Assembly (NCBI RefSeq): GCF_049366555.1
Contig: NZ_JBMMGT010000035.1
Coordinates: 1 to 19,600, forward strand
DNA: 19,600 nt
DNA from: Avibacterium volantium_A
GTDB taxonomy: Bacteria > Pseudomonadota > Gammaproteobacteria > Enterobacterales > Pasteurellaceae
Direction of reading: 5' to 3'
In this document: positions 1 to 6,454 of the stretch, piece by piece
Numbering within the stretch: the first letter of the stretch is position 1
Layout: each line of letters opens with the position of its first letter
Made by a program: the position numbers and the translations under genes
The notes under the pieces: generated by a model
Told to the model about the DNA's origin: nothing
Seen by the model: only the letters and a program-made list of their open reading frames with translations
Databases searched by the model: none

Positions 1-2
1 CT

Positions 3-983
3 GGGCGATTATTGGGCGAAATTCTGAATAAAATTGAACGCAATACGTTCAATTATGCAGATTACTTCCCTACTTCGCCTAAGTTAAAAATTTTCGGTAA
101 AATCATAGAAGGCGTTACTGTTAAAAATTATCTTGATGAATATTTAACAAATTGTAAAGAGCGTAAATTATCTCCATCAACTTTACTTGGTTACCAAAAA
201 ATTATTCAGCAGCTCCATCATTTCCACGCGGTAACTGTATCAGAATTAACCCCTGCAATGCTAAAAAACTGGGTTAAATTACAAAATACAACATCAAAAA
301 CTATCAGAAATCGCCTGTCGGTATTGCGTTCTGCCCTTGATGAAGCCATTACTGATGGCGTAATTACAGCCAATCCTGTTGCATTAATTACGGTAGATCG
401 ATACAAGTCAAGAGAAAAAAGCACGAGTTACGAAGTAGATCCTTTTACGCCTGATGAAATTGAGCTGATTCTTTCACACTGCCAATATGAACAATGGAGA
501 AATTTATTTCAATTTGCTTTTAGAACGGGGTTAAGGAGCTCAGAGCTTTGTGCATTACGTTGGCGTGATATTGATTTTGACAATCGTATTGCATACATCC
601 AACACGCAAAAGTAGTTGGCATAATCAAGGGGACAAAAACAAAATCAGGGACACGAGAAGTTATCCTTGATGAAGCCGCCTTTTCTGCTTTGTTGAATCA
701 AAAAGATTTCAGCTATGGTACAAGCGATTTTGTTTTTACCGATCCCAAAACAAAAACAGCTTGGGCAGGAGCTGATGCGATTAGAAAAAAGGCTTGGGTA
801 CCAACATTAAAAGCCGCTGATGTTCGGTATAGAAACCCATATCAAACACGACATACCTATGCTACAATGCACATCAGTCAAGGAGCTAATCTATTCTGGC
901 TATCAAAACAGATGGGGCATAAAGGACCAGAGATGTTGTTTCGGATCTACGGTTCTTACTTAAAAGACTTTGAGTTAAAATAA
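3..983 (+). CDS. Tyrosine-family site-specific integrase, 5' end beyond the window
   Basis: This enzyme catalyses strand exchange between the attachment sites of a mobile element and the host chromosome. The reading frame is open to the window edge and no ribosome binding site precedes the TTG at 12, so the gene very probably starts further left, losing part of an N-terminal arm-binding domain. Numbering from that TTG, an SAM-like core-binding region lies at about 35-130 and the catalytic domain at about 145-320. Visible catalytic residues are Arg175 (TGLRSSE), a beta-hairpin lysine near 208-211, Arg280-His281 (QTRHTYA), His303 (MGHKG) and the nucleophile Tyr313 (RIYGSY). All active-site positions are present, so the enzyme looks functional. 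The stop lies 75 bp before a copy of the tmRNA 3' end, as expected for an integrase beside its own att site. The class is certain; element type (phage or island) is not. Confidence 0.9.
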   Translation, partial: GRLLGEILNKIERNTFNYADYFPTSPKLKIFGKIIEGVTVKNYLDEYLTNCKERKLSPSTLLGYQKIIQQLHHFHAVTVSELTPAMLKNWVKLQNTTSKTIRNRLSVLRSALDEAITDGVITANPVALITVDRYKSREKSTSYEVDPFTPDEIELILSHCQYEQWRNLFQFAFRTGLRSSELCALRWRDIDFDNRIAYIQHAKVVGIIKGTKTKSGTREVILDEAAFSALLNQKDFSYGTSDFVFTDPKTKTAWAGADAIRKKAWVPTLKAADVRYRNPYQTRHTYATMHISQGANLFWLSKQMGHKGPEMLFRIYGSYLKDFELK

Positions 984-1000
984 TCCGTATTTGATCCGTA
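981..1000 (+). repeat. Two 9-bp direct repeats, candidate integrase arm sites
   Basis: TAATCCGTA (981-989) and TGATCCGTA (992-1000) differ at one base and are 11 bp apart, about one helical turn. They start at the integrase stop codon and lie about 60 bp from the tmRNA-derived att sequence. Tandem short direct repeats flanking a core are typical of arm-type integrase binding sites; this role is inferred. Confidence 0.4.
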
Positions 1001-1058
1001 AACTTTTGGATTTCTAAAAAGTAAAGTAAAATCAATACGCTATATGCCTTATTAACTA

Positions 1059-1084
1059 GGGTTCAACTCCCCCCAGCTCCACCA
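1059..1084 (+). other. Attachment site (attR-like): displaced 3' end of tmRNA gene ssrA
   Basis: The segment contains the T-loop sequence GGGTTCAACTCC followed by the acceptor 3' strand CAGCTCC and ACCA, which matches the end of bacterial tmRNA. The 5' half of the T-stem and everything upstream are absent (preceding bases are TTAACTA), so this is a 26-bp fragment and not a tmRNA gene. With an integrase immediately to the left, it is best read as the target-derived direct repeat marking the right end of an element integrated into ssrA. The functional ssrA gene should sit at the far left end of that element, outside the window. Confidence 0.8.
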
Positions 1085-1287
1085 AATTTAATATAATCTA
1101 AGCGCAGTATTAATTTCTATTTGTAGAACTTTATAGCTTGGATCTCCCCTTAAAGTTATCCAATTAATCTAACTCTCTCCGCTACTATTAAACCTTTTTA
1201 TTTCTCCCCTTTTCTTAGATTAAAAATGGTATTAATTTCATCACAAGTACAACATCATAACTACTTCTAACCAAGGAAAATTCTCAA
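1085..1287. other. AT-rich intergenic region with no recognised feature
   Basis: Between the att site and the glnS terminator I see no open frame with a ribosome binding site, no RNA gene and no strong hairpin. An 8-bp inverted pair (AATCTAAG near 1095, CTTAGATT near 1214) is too far apart to be a terminator. Ancestrally this was probably the spacer downstream of ssrA, converging on glnS. Confidence 0.5.
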
Positions 1288-1323
1288 TAAAAAACGGTAG
1301 AAATTCTTATCAAATTCCTACCG
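1288..1323 (-). terminator. Rho-independent terminator of glnS, containing an uptake signal
   Basis: On the minus strand an 11-bp stem begins CGGTAG (one G-U pair), with a loop of about 7 nt, and is followed by six T residues. It lies 29 bp after the glnS stop codon. The 5' arm overlaps a Hin-type uptake signal core. Confidence 0.85.
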
Positions 1324-1351
1324 CACTTATGTTTTCAATTAAGATGAAAAA

Positions 1352-3010
1352 TTAGAACCCTTCTTTTAAACTTACGGTTAAGTTGAAAATCAGGTGTTCT
1401 GGGTGGCTGTCTTTGCTATCAGCACAGAAATAACCTTCACGTTCAAATTGGTAGGCTTTTTCTTCTTGTGCGTTAGCTAAACTTTTTTCCACAAAACCGT
1501 GTTTTACCACCAAAGAATTTGGATTTAACACTTCGTAAAGCTCTTCAGCAGCGCTTGGGTTTGGCACAGTGAATAATTTGTCGTATAAACGGAATTCAGC
1601 TGGCACATTGTCTGTGGCAGAAACCCAATGAATCACGCCTTTGACTTTACGCCCGTCCGCAGGATTTTTACCTAAGGTTTCAGGATCATAAGTACAATAA
1701 ACGGTGGTGATGTTGCCCTCAGCATCTTTTTCCACACGCTCCGCCTTGATCACATAAGCATTACGCAAACGCACTTCTTTGCCTAATACTAAACGTTTAT
1801 ATTGTTTATTCGCTTCTTCACGGAAATCCGCTTGATCAATATAAATTTCTTTAGTAAATGGCAATTGGCGATGGCCTAATTCTTCGCGATTTGGGTGATT
1901 CGGCGCAGAAAGCATTTCTTGCCCGTCAAAGTTTTCAATCACGATTTTTAACGGATTAATCACTGCCATTGCACGCGGGGCATTTTGGTTAAGATCATCA
2001 CGAATACAAGATTCCAACGCACTAAATTCCACCACGTTATCTTGCTTGGTTACCCCAATGCGACGGCAAAATTCGCGAATTGACGCTGGCGTGTAGCCAC
2101 GACGGCGTAAGCCAGAAATGGTTGGCATACGCGGGTCATTCCAACCGTCCACAATTTCATCTTCTACCAATTTCAATAATTTACGTTTAGAGGTTAGGGT
2201 ATATTCCAAGTTCAAACGTGAAAATTCATACTGATGTGGTAATGGACGTTTAATGGAAATATGCTCAAGCACCCAATCGTATAAACGGCGGTTATCTTGG
2301 AATTCAAGGGTACAAAGTGAGTGCGTAATGCCCTCAATGGCATCGGAAATACAGTGGGTGAAATCGTACATTGGATAAATGCACCATTTGTTGCCCGTGT
2401 TGTGATGTTCGGCAAATTTAATGCGGTATAACACCGGATCACGCATTACCATAAATGGCGATGCCATATCAATTTTGGCACGCAAACTGGCTTTTCCTTC
2501 GGCAAATTCACCATTTTTCATTTTTTCAAATAAAGCAAGATTTTCTTCTACACTGCGATCACGATATGGGCTATTTTTTCCCGGCTCGGTCAGCGTTCCA
2601 CGATATTCACGCATTTGCTCTGGGGAAAGCTCGTCCACATAAGCCAAGCCTTTTTCAATTAATTCAATAGCATAGCCATAAAGTGCATCAAAATAATCGG
2701 AAGCATAGCGTGCTTTGCCCTCCCAGTGGAAACCTAACCACTCTACATCTTGTTTGATGGAATCCACATATTCCACATCTTCTTTAACGGGATTGGTGTC
2801 ATCAAAACGTAAATTGCACAGCCCTTTATAATCTTCCGCAATGCCGAAATTTAAGCAAATGGATTTGGCGTGTCCGATGTGTAAATAGCCGTTTGGCTCA
2901 GGTGGAAAACGGGTGTAAACGTGGTTTACTTTCCCTGTTTCCAAATCTTCATCAATAATATGACGAATAAAGTTGGTAGGTTGATGTTCGTTCTCTGTAA
3001 TATGGCTCAT
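1352..3010 (-). CDS. glnS: Glutaminyl-tRNA synthetase
   Basis: This cytosolic class I aminoacyl-tRNA synthetase charges tRNA-Gln with glutamine using ATP. The 552-residue product is close to the usual length of bacterial GlnRS (about 550). The N-terminal Rossmann domain carries the HIGH signature at 44-47 within PPEPNGYLHIGHAKS, and the second ATP-binding loop is TSKRK at 273-277, corresponding to MSKRK in enterobacterial enzymes. The C-terminal third is the beta-barrel anticodon-binding region, including the stretch LRNAYVIKAE. The start ATG has a good ribosome binding site (TGAGGT, four bases upstream). It is transcribed alone: a consensus promoter lies about 50 bp upstream and a hairpin terminator follows. 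It is divergent from the macA operon. Nothing suggests damage. Confidence 0.98.
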   Translation of the reverse strand: MSHITENEHQPTNFIRHIIDEDLETGKVNHVYTRFPPEPNGYLHIGHAKSICLNFGIAEDYKGLCNLRFDDTNPVKEDVEYVDSIKQDVEWLGFHWEGKARYASDYFDALYGYAIELIEKGLAYVDELSPEQMREYRGTLTEPGKNSPYRDRSVEENLALFEKMKNGEFAEGKASLRAKIDMASPFMVMRDPVLYRIKFAEHHNTGNKWCIYPMYDFTHCISDAIEGITHSLCTLEFQDNRRLYDWVLEHISIKRPLPHQYEFSRLNLEYTLTSKRKLLKLVEDEIVDGWNDPRMPTISGLRRRGYTPASIREFCRRIGVTKQDNVVEFSALESCIRDDLNQNAPRAMAVINPLKIVIENFDGQEMLSAPNHPNREELGHRQLPFTKEIYIDQADFREEANKQYKRLVLGKEVRLRNAYVIKAERVEKDAEGNITTVYCTYDPETLGKNPADGRKVKGVIHWVSATDNVPAEFRLYDKLFTVPNPSAAEELYEVLNPNSLVVKHGFVEKSLANAQEEKAYQFEREGYFCADSKDSHPEHLIFNLTVSLKEGF

Positions 3011-3055
3011 TTTGACCTCAAAATATTCTCGATTTTTGTAAAAAAATTGTTGTTC

Positions 3056-3084
3056 ATTCTACTATGTTTAACAGCAGAATTCAA
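3056..3084 (-). promoter_or_regulatory. glnS sigma70-type promoter
   Basis: On the minus strand, -35 TTGAAT (3079-3084) and -10 TAGAAT (3056-3061) are separated by exactly 17 bp. Transcription would start about 40 bp before the glnS ATG. Confidence 0.75.
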
Positions 3085-3093
3085 AAGTGCGGT
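3085..3093 (+). repeat. DNA uptake signal core (Hin type)
   Basis: Exact AAGTGCGGT. It fills the gap between the -35 boxes of the divergent glnS and macA promoters. Confidence 0.85.
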
Positions 3094-3120
3094 TGATTTT
3101 CCTTAGATAAATGATACAAT
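3093..3120 (+). promoter_or_regulatory. Candidate macA promoter P1
   Basis: -35 TTGATT (3093-3098) and -10 TACAAT (3115-3120) with 16-bp spacing. The predicted start near 3127 would leave a leader of about 115 nt. An operator-like palindrome lies 12 bp downstream of the -10 box, suggesting this promoter is repressible. Confidence 0.6.
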
Positions 3121-3131
3121 TCACGCCCTAA

Positions 3132-3149
3132 AATGAACGAACGTTCATT
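3132..3149. promoter_or_regulatory. TetR-type operator candidate upstream of macA
   Basis: Perfect inverted repeat AATGAACG-AA-CGTTCATT: 8-bp arms, 2-bp centre, overlapping the initial transcribed region of P1. Length and form match operators of TetR/AcrR-family repressors, which commonly control efflux pumps. No such regulator is encoded in this window, so the binding protein is unknown. Confidence 0.55.
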
Positions 3150-3167
3150 CAGTGTAAATTTATTTTT

Positions 3168-3203
3168 ATTAAGGTCTTCTTAAGAAAGGTTTTCTACTAT
3201 AAT
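3168..3203 (+). promoter_or_regulatory. Candidate macA promoter P2 with PmrA/QseB-like box
   Basis: TTAAG is repeated at 3169-3173 and 3180-3184, giving TTAA-N7-TTAA with an 11-bp period. This resembles the tandem sites of OmpR-family response regulators PmrA (BasR) and QseB. A perfect TATAAT follows at 3198-3203, with no good -35 hexamer, as expected for an activator-dependent promoter. A start near 3210 would give a leader of about 31 nt. Confidence 0.45.
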
Positions 3204-3241
3204 CATCGAATAAAACAATTGTTATTTTTCTCGGAGTTTTT

Positions 3242-4408
3242 ATGCGTAAAAAAACGATTTTTTCCCTACTTGCCGTTGGGTTAGTGGCATTTGGTGCTTA
3301 TAGTTATTTCACCCATTCTAATCAACAAGAAACCACCTATTTAACAGAAAATGTACGCCGTGGCGAAATCAAAAAATCCGTCATCACCGCAGGCACCGTT
3401 CGTGCTTATAACCGTGTGGAAGTGGGCGCGCAAGCCTCGGGTAAAATTGAAAAAATTCACGTTGTATTGGGGCAACATATCAAACAAGGGGATTTAATCG
3501 CAGAAATTGACTCTAAAAATCAAGTGAATGCGTTAAATTCAGCACAAGCAGAATTAAAAGCCTACCAAGCTCAGCTCAATGCAAAACAAGTAGCTTATAA
3601 TGTGGCGAAATCTGCCTATGATCGCCTTGCGAAATTATATGCGAGCAAATCCACTTCTCTAGATGAACTGAATGCGGCGAAAAATAGTTTATCTGCTGCC
3701 AAAGCGGCGATTTCTGAAGTGAAAGCCGCCATTCAGCGTGCGGAAATTCAAGTAGATACGGCAAAAACCAATTTACAATATACCCAAATTCTTGCGCCCT
3801 TAGACGGCACAGTGCTGTCCATTCCCGTATCCGAAGGGCAAACGGTGAACACCAACCAAACGACCCCAACCATTGTGCAAGTGGCGGATTTAAGCAAAAT
3901 GCTGATTAAACCTGAAATTTCTGAAGGCGACATCACCAAAGTGAAAGCAGGAATGACCGTGGAATTTACCACTCTTTCTGAGCCAGACAAAGTCTATCAT
4001 TCCACCATTCATTCCGTTGATCCCGCCATCACCACGCTCACGGATAACGAATATAAAGAAAGCGTTTCAGATACTAGTGCGGTTTATTATTATGCCAATG
4101 TCTTAATAGATAATCCTGATAACCAACTGCGTATTGGAATGACGACGCAAAATACCATTATCATTGCTGATGCACAAGATACGCTACTTGTTCCTACTAT
4201 TACGTTACACAAAGATGGAAAAGAAACCTTTGTTAATATATTGAAAGATAATGATAAAGTAGAAAAACGCACCGTTGTTACAGGGTTAAGCGATGATATG
4301 AATACGCAAATTTTAAATGGCTTGGAAGAAGGGGAAAAAGTGATTTCCTCGCAAGTAACCAGCGATGAAAAAGTGGGAAATACTTTCCGCAGCCCTCGAA
4401 TTTTATAA
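3242..4408 (+). CDS. macA: MacA-type periplasmic adaptor (HlyD/RND membrane fusion family)
   Basis: This protein links an inner-membrane MacB transporter to an outer-membrane channel and stimulates the ATPase. At 388 residues it is slightly longer than E. coli MacA (about 371). A single membrane segment lies at about 5-23. It is followed by a biotinyl-lipoyl-like half motif (VGAQASGKIEKIHVVLGQ) near 62-80, an alanine-rich coiled-coil hairpin at about 97-175, the second lipoyl half near 180-200 (ILAPLDGTVLSIPVSEGQ), then beta-barrel and membrane-proximal domains. GGAG provides a ribosome binding site shortly upstream of the ATG. It is the first gene of a three-gene operon with macB 17 bp downstream. 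Divergent promoters and two operator-like elements precede it. MacA pumps may export macrolides, peptides, haem precursors or toxins; the substrate here is unknown. Confidence 0.93.
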   Translation: MRKKTIFSLLAVGLVAFGAYSYFTHSNQQETTYLTENVRRGEIKKSVITAGTVRAYNRVEVGAQASGKIEKIHVVLGQHIKQGDLIAEIDSKNQVNALNSAQAELKAYQAQLNAKQVAYNVAKSAYDRLAKLYASKSTSLDELNAAKNSLSAAKAAISEVKAAIQRAEIQVDTAKTNLQYTQILAPLDGTVLSIPVSEGQTVNTNQTTPTIVQVADLSKMLIKPEISEGDITKVKAGMTVEFTTLSEPDKVYHSTIHSVDPAITTLTDNEYKESVSDTSAVYYYANVLIDNPDNQLRIGMTTQNTIIIADAQDTLLVPTITLHKDGKETFVNILKDNDKVEKRTVVTGLSDDMNTQILNGLEEGEKVISSQVTSDEKVGNTFRSPRIL

Positions 4409-4416
4409 AGTGCGGT
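4408..4416 (+). repeat. DNA uptake signal core at the macA-macB junction
   Basis: Exact AAGTGCGGT. Its first A is the last base of the macA stop codon, and its GGT followed by GG is the only Shine-Dalgarno-like sequence before macB. Confidence 0.8.
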
Positions 4417-4425
4417 GGTTTTTTT

Positions 4426-6360
4426 ATGAATATTATTGAATTAAGCCACATCAACAAATTTTTCGGTGAAGGCGAAAACCGCACTCAGGTGTTAAAAGAC
4501 ATCAATTTAGACATTAAAAAAGGTGATTTTATTGCCATTATTGGCCAATCAGGCTCAGGCAAATCTACTTTAATGAACATTATTGGCTGCTTGGATACAG
4601 CGACATCTGGCTCTTATAAAGTAGATGGTTTAGAAGTCAGCCAGCTCAATCGTGATCAGCTTTCTGATTTACGGAAGAAAAAATTTGGCTTTATTTTTCA
4701 ACGCTATAACCTGCTTTCAACCCTAAGTGCGGTGGAAAATGTGGCACTTCCTGCCATTTATGCAGGCATCGATCAACCTACTCGCCTACAACGAGCCAAA
4801 CAATTATTAGAAAAATTAGGCTTAGGTGATCGCTTAGAAAACAAGCCAAATCAGCTTTCTGGTGGCCAACAACAACGTGTGAGTATTGCGCGTGCCTTGA
4901 TGAACGGGGGCGAAATTATTCTAGCCGATGAACCTACTGGCGCATTAGATAGTAAAAGTGGCGAAACCGTGATGGATATTCTCACCCAGCTACATAGCGA
5001 GGGCCACACCATTATTTTGGTCACGCACGATAAAAACGTGGCAAATTTTGCAAATCGTATTATCGAGATCAAAGACGGCAAAATTATTGAAGATCGCCGT
5101 AAATCGGAACACATTACGCAAAAACAAGACATCATACCGCAAAGCAATAAAAGCCGATTACAATTTTATAAAGATCAATTTGTTGAATCCTTCAAAATGT
5201 CTATTAAAGCCATTGTGGCACATAAACTGCGTTCCTTGCTGACAATGTTAGGGATTATTATTGGTATTACTTCTGTGGTTTGCGTAGTGGCATTGGGAAA
5301 TGGTTCGCAGCAAAAAATTCTTAGCAATATCAATGCCATTGGTACAAATACGATGGACATTTACAACGGTACGGGCTTTGGCGATCGGCGAGCAGCGAAA
5401 AATCAAAATCTCACCGTGAGCGATGCCAATATTTTAGCCAAACAAAGCTATATTGATAGCGTTACGCCCAATAGTTCCGTCAGTGGCACGCTAACCTATG
5501 GTAGTCAAAGTTTTTCCGCACAAGTGCGGGGCGTTGGCGAACAGTTTTTTAACGTGAAAGGACTGGCTCTCGCACAAGGGCGTTTTTTTACTGCCGATGA
5601 AGTGAAAAGTAGCGAGCAGGTGGCGGTGATTGATGAAAATACCTTAAAAGATGTGTTCAATCATCAAAACCCGCTCGGCAAGATTTTGATGATGAACAAA
5701 AAACCGCTGCGTGTCATTGGCGTTGCAAAAAGTAATAATTTTGGAATGAACAGCTCCAGCTTGAATATTTATATCCCTTACACCACAGCAATGAACAAAA
5801 TTTCAGGCAATCCCAAAATTAGCTCAATCACAGTAAAAATTCGTGATGAAATCAGTTCTAAAGTGGTAGAAAAAGATCTCACTCGCCTACTCACCGTGCG
5901 CCACGGCAAAAAAGATTTTTTTGTATTCAACACAGATACGATCAAGCAAACTATTGAAAGTACTACTAATACAATGAAATTGCTGATTTCCTCCATCGCG
6001 TTGATTTCTCTTGTGGTGGGTGGCATTGGCGTAATGAATATTATGCTGGTTTCAGTTACAGAACGCACCAAAGAAATTGGCGTGCGAATGGCGATCGGGG
6101 CAAGACAATTCAATATTTTGCAACAATTTTTAATTGAGGCGGTGCTGATTTGCTTAATCGGCGGCGGCACGGGCATCCTGTTATCGCTTTTAATCGGAAC
6201 GGTGTTTAATCTTTTTGTGCAAGACTTCACAATGATTTTTTCCACCTTCTCGATTATCGCCGCCCTGCTCTGTTCGAGCTTGATTGGGGTGATTTTTGGC
6301 TATATGCCAGCAAAAAATGCCTCGCAATTAAATCCAATTACCGCTTTAGCTCAGGAATAG
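4426..6360 (+). CDS. macB: MacB-type ABC transporter (ATPase fused to permease)
   Basis: This inner-membrane mechanotransmission ATPase works with MacA and an outer-membrane channel. At 644 residues it is near the family length (about 648). The N-terminal ATPase has Walker A GQSGSGKST (40-48), Q-loop near 92, signature LSGGQ (144-148), Walker B IILADE (164-169) and the H-loop His201. After a linker comes the first membrane helix (about 268-290), a large periplasmic region (about 300-520), and three C-terminal helices. These include the conserved stretch LVSVTERTKEIGVRMAIGAR before helix 3. All catalytic motifs are intact. An uptake-signal core lies in the 5' part of the coding region and another overlaps the ribosome-binding region. 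The outer-membrane factor gene follows. Confidence 0.96.
   Translation: MNIIELSHINKFFGEGENRTQVLKDINLDIKKGDFIAIIGQSGSGKSTLMNIIGCLDTATSGSYKVDGLEVSQLNRDQLSDLRKKKFGFIFQRYNLLSTLSAVENVALPAIYAGIDQPTRLQRAKQLLEKLGLGDRLENKPNQLSGGQQQRVSIARALMNGGEIILADEPTGALDSKSGETVMDILTQLHSEGHTIILVTHDKNVANFANRIIEIKDGKIIEDRRKSEHITQKQDIIPQSNKSRLQFYKDQFVESFKMSIKAIVAHKLRSLLTMLGIIIGITSVVCVVALGNGSQQKILSNINAIGTNTMDIYNGTGFGDRRAAKNQNLTVSDANILAKQSYIDSVTPNSSVSGTLTYGSQSFSAQVRGVGEQFFNVKGLALAQGRFFTADEVKSSEQVAVIDENTLKDVFNHQNPLGKILMMNKKPLRVIGVAKSNNFGMNSSSLNIYIPYTTAMNKISGNPKISSITVKIRDEISSKVVEKDLTRLLTVRHGKKDFFVFNTDTIKQTIESTTNTMKLLISSIALISLVVGGIGVMNIMLVSVTERTKEIGVRMAIGARQFNILQQFLIEAVLICLIGGGTGILLSLLIGTVFNLFVQDFTMIFSTFSIIAALLCSSLIGVIFGYMPAKNASQLNPITALAQE
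4725..4733 (+). repeat. DNA uptake signal core inside macB
   Basis: Exact AAGTGCGGT, read as ..LSAVEN.. in the MacB frame, shortly after the Q-loop. Confidence 0.8.
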
Positions 6361-6411
6361 TTTTTTGATAAAATTTCAACAATCAGGCAATAAAAAAATC
6401 GGCAAAATTAC

Positions 6412-6420
6412 ACCGCACTT
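6412..6420 (-). repeat. DNA uptake signal core between macB and the outer-membrane factor gene
   Basis: ACCGCACTT on the plus strand, an exact AAGTGCGGT core on the minus strand, in the 94-bp spacer before the next gene. Confidence 0.8.
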
Positions 6421-6454
6421 TATTTACTTACGATTTTATTTAATAAGGAAAAAA

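Noticed and set aside
1040..1090. A complete tmRNA or tRNA gene at the CCA-ending segment
   Set aside because: Only the T-loop, the 3' acceptor strand and CCA are present; the 5' T-stem, tag-coding region and 5' acceptor half are missing upstream, where the integrase gene lies.
5778..6245. Long open frame antisense to macB
   Set aside because: It is a shadow of the macB coding frame with no ribosome binding site and no recognisable domain.
6365..6454. N-terminal extension of the outer-membrane factor
   Set aside because: It has no ribosome binding site, would bury the lipoprotein signal peptide, and contains an uptake-signal core typical of intergenic DNA.
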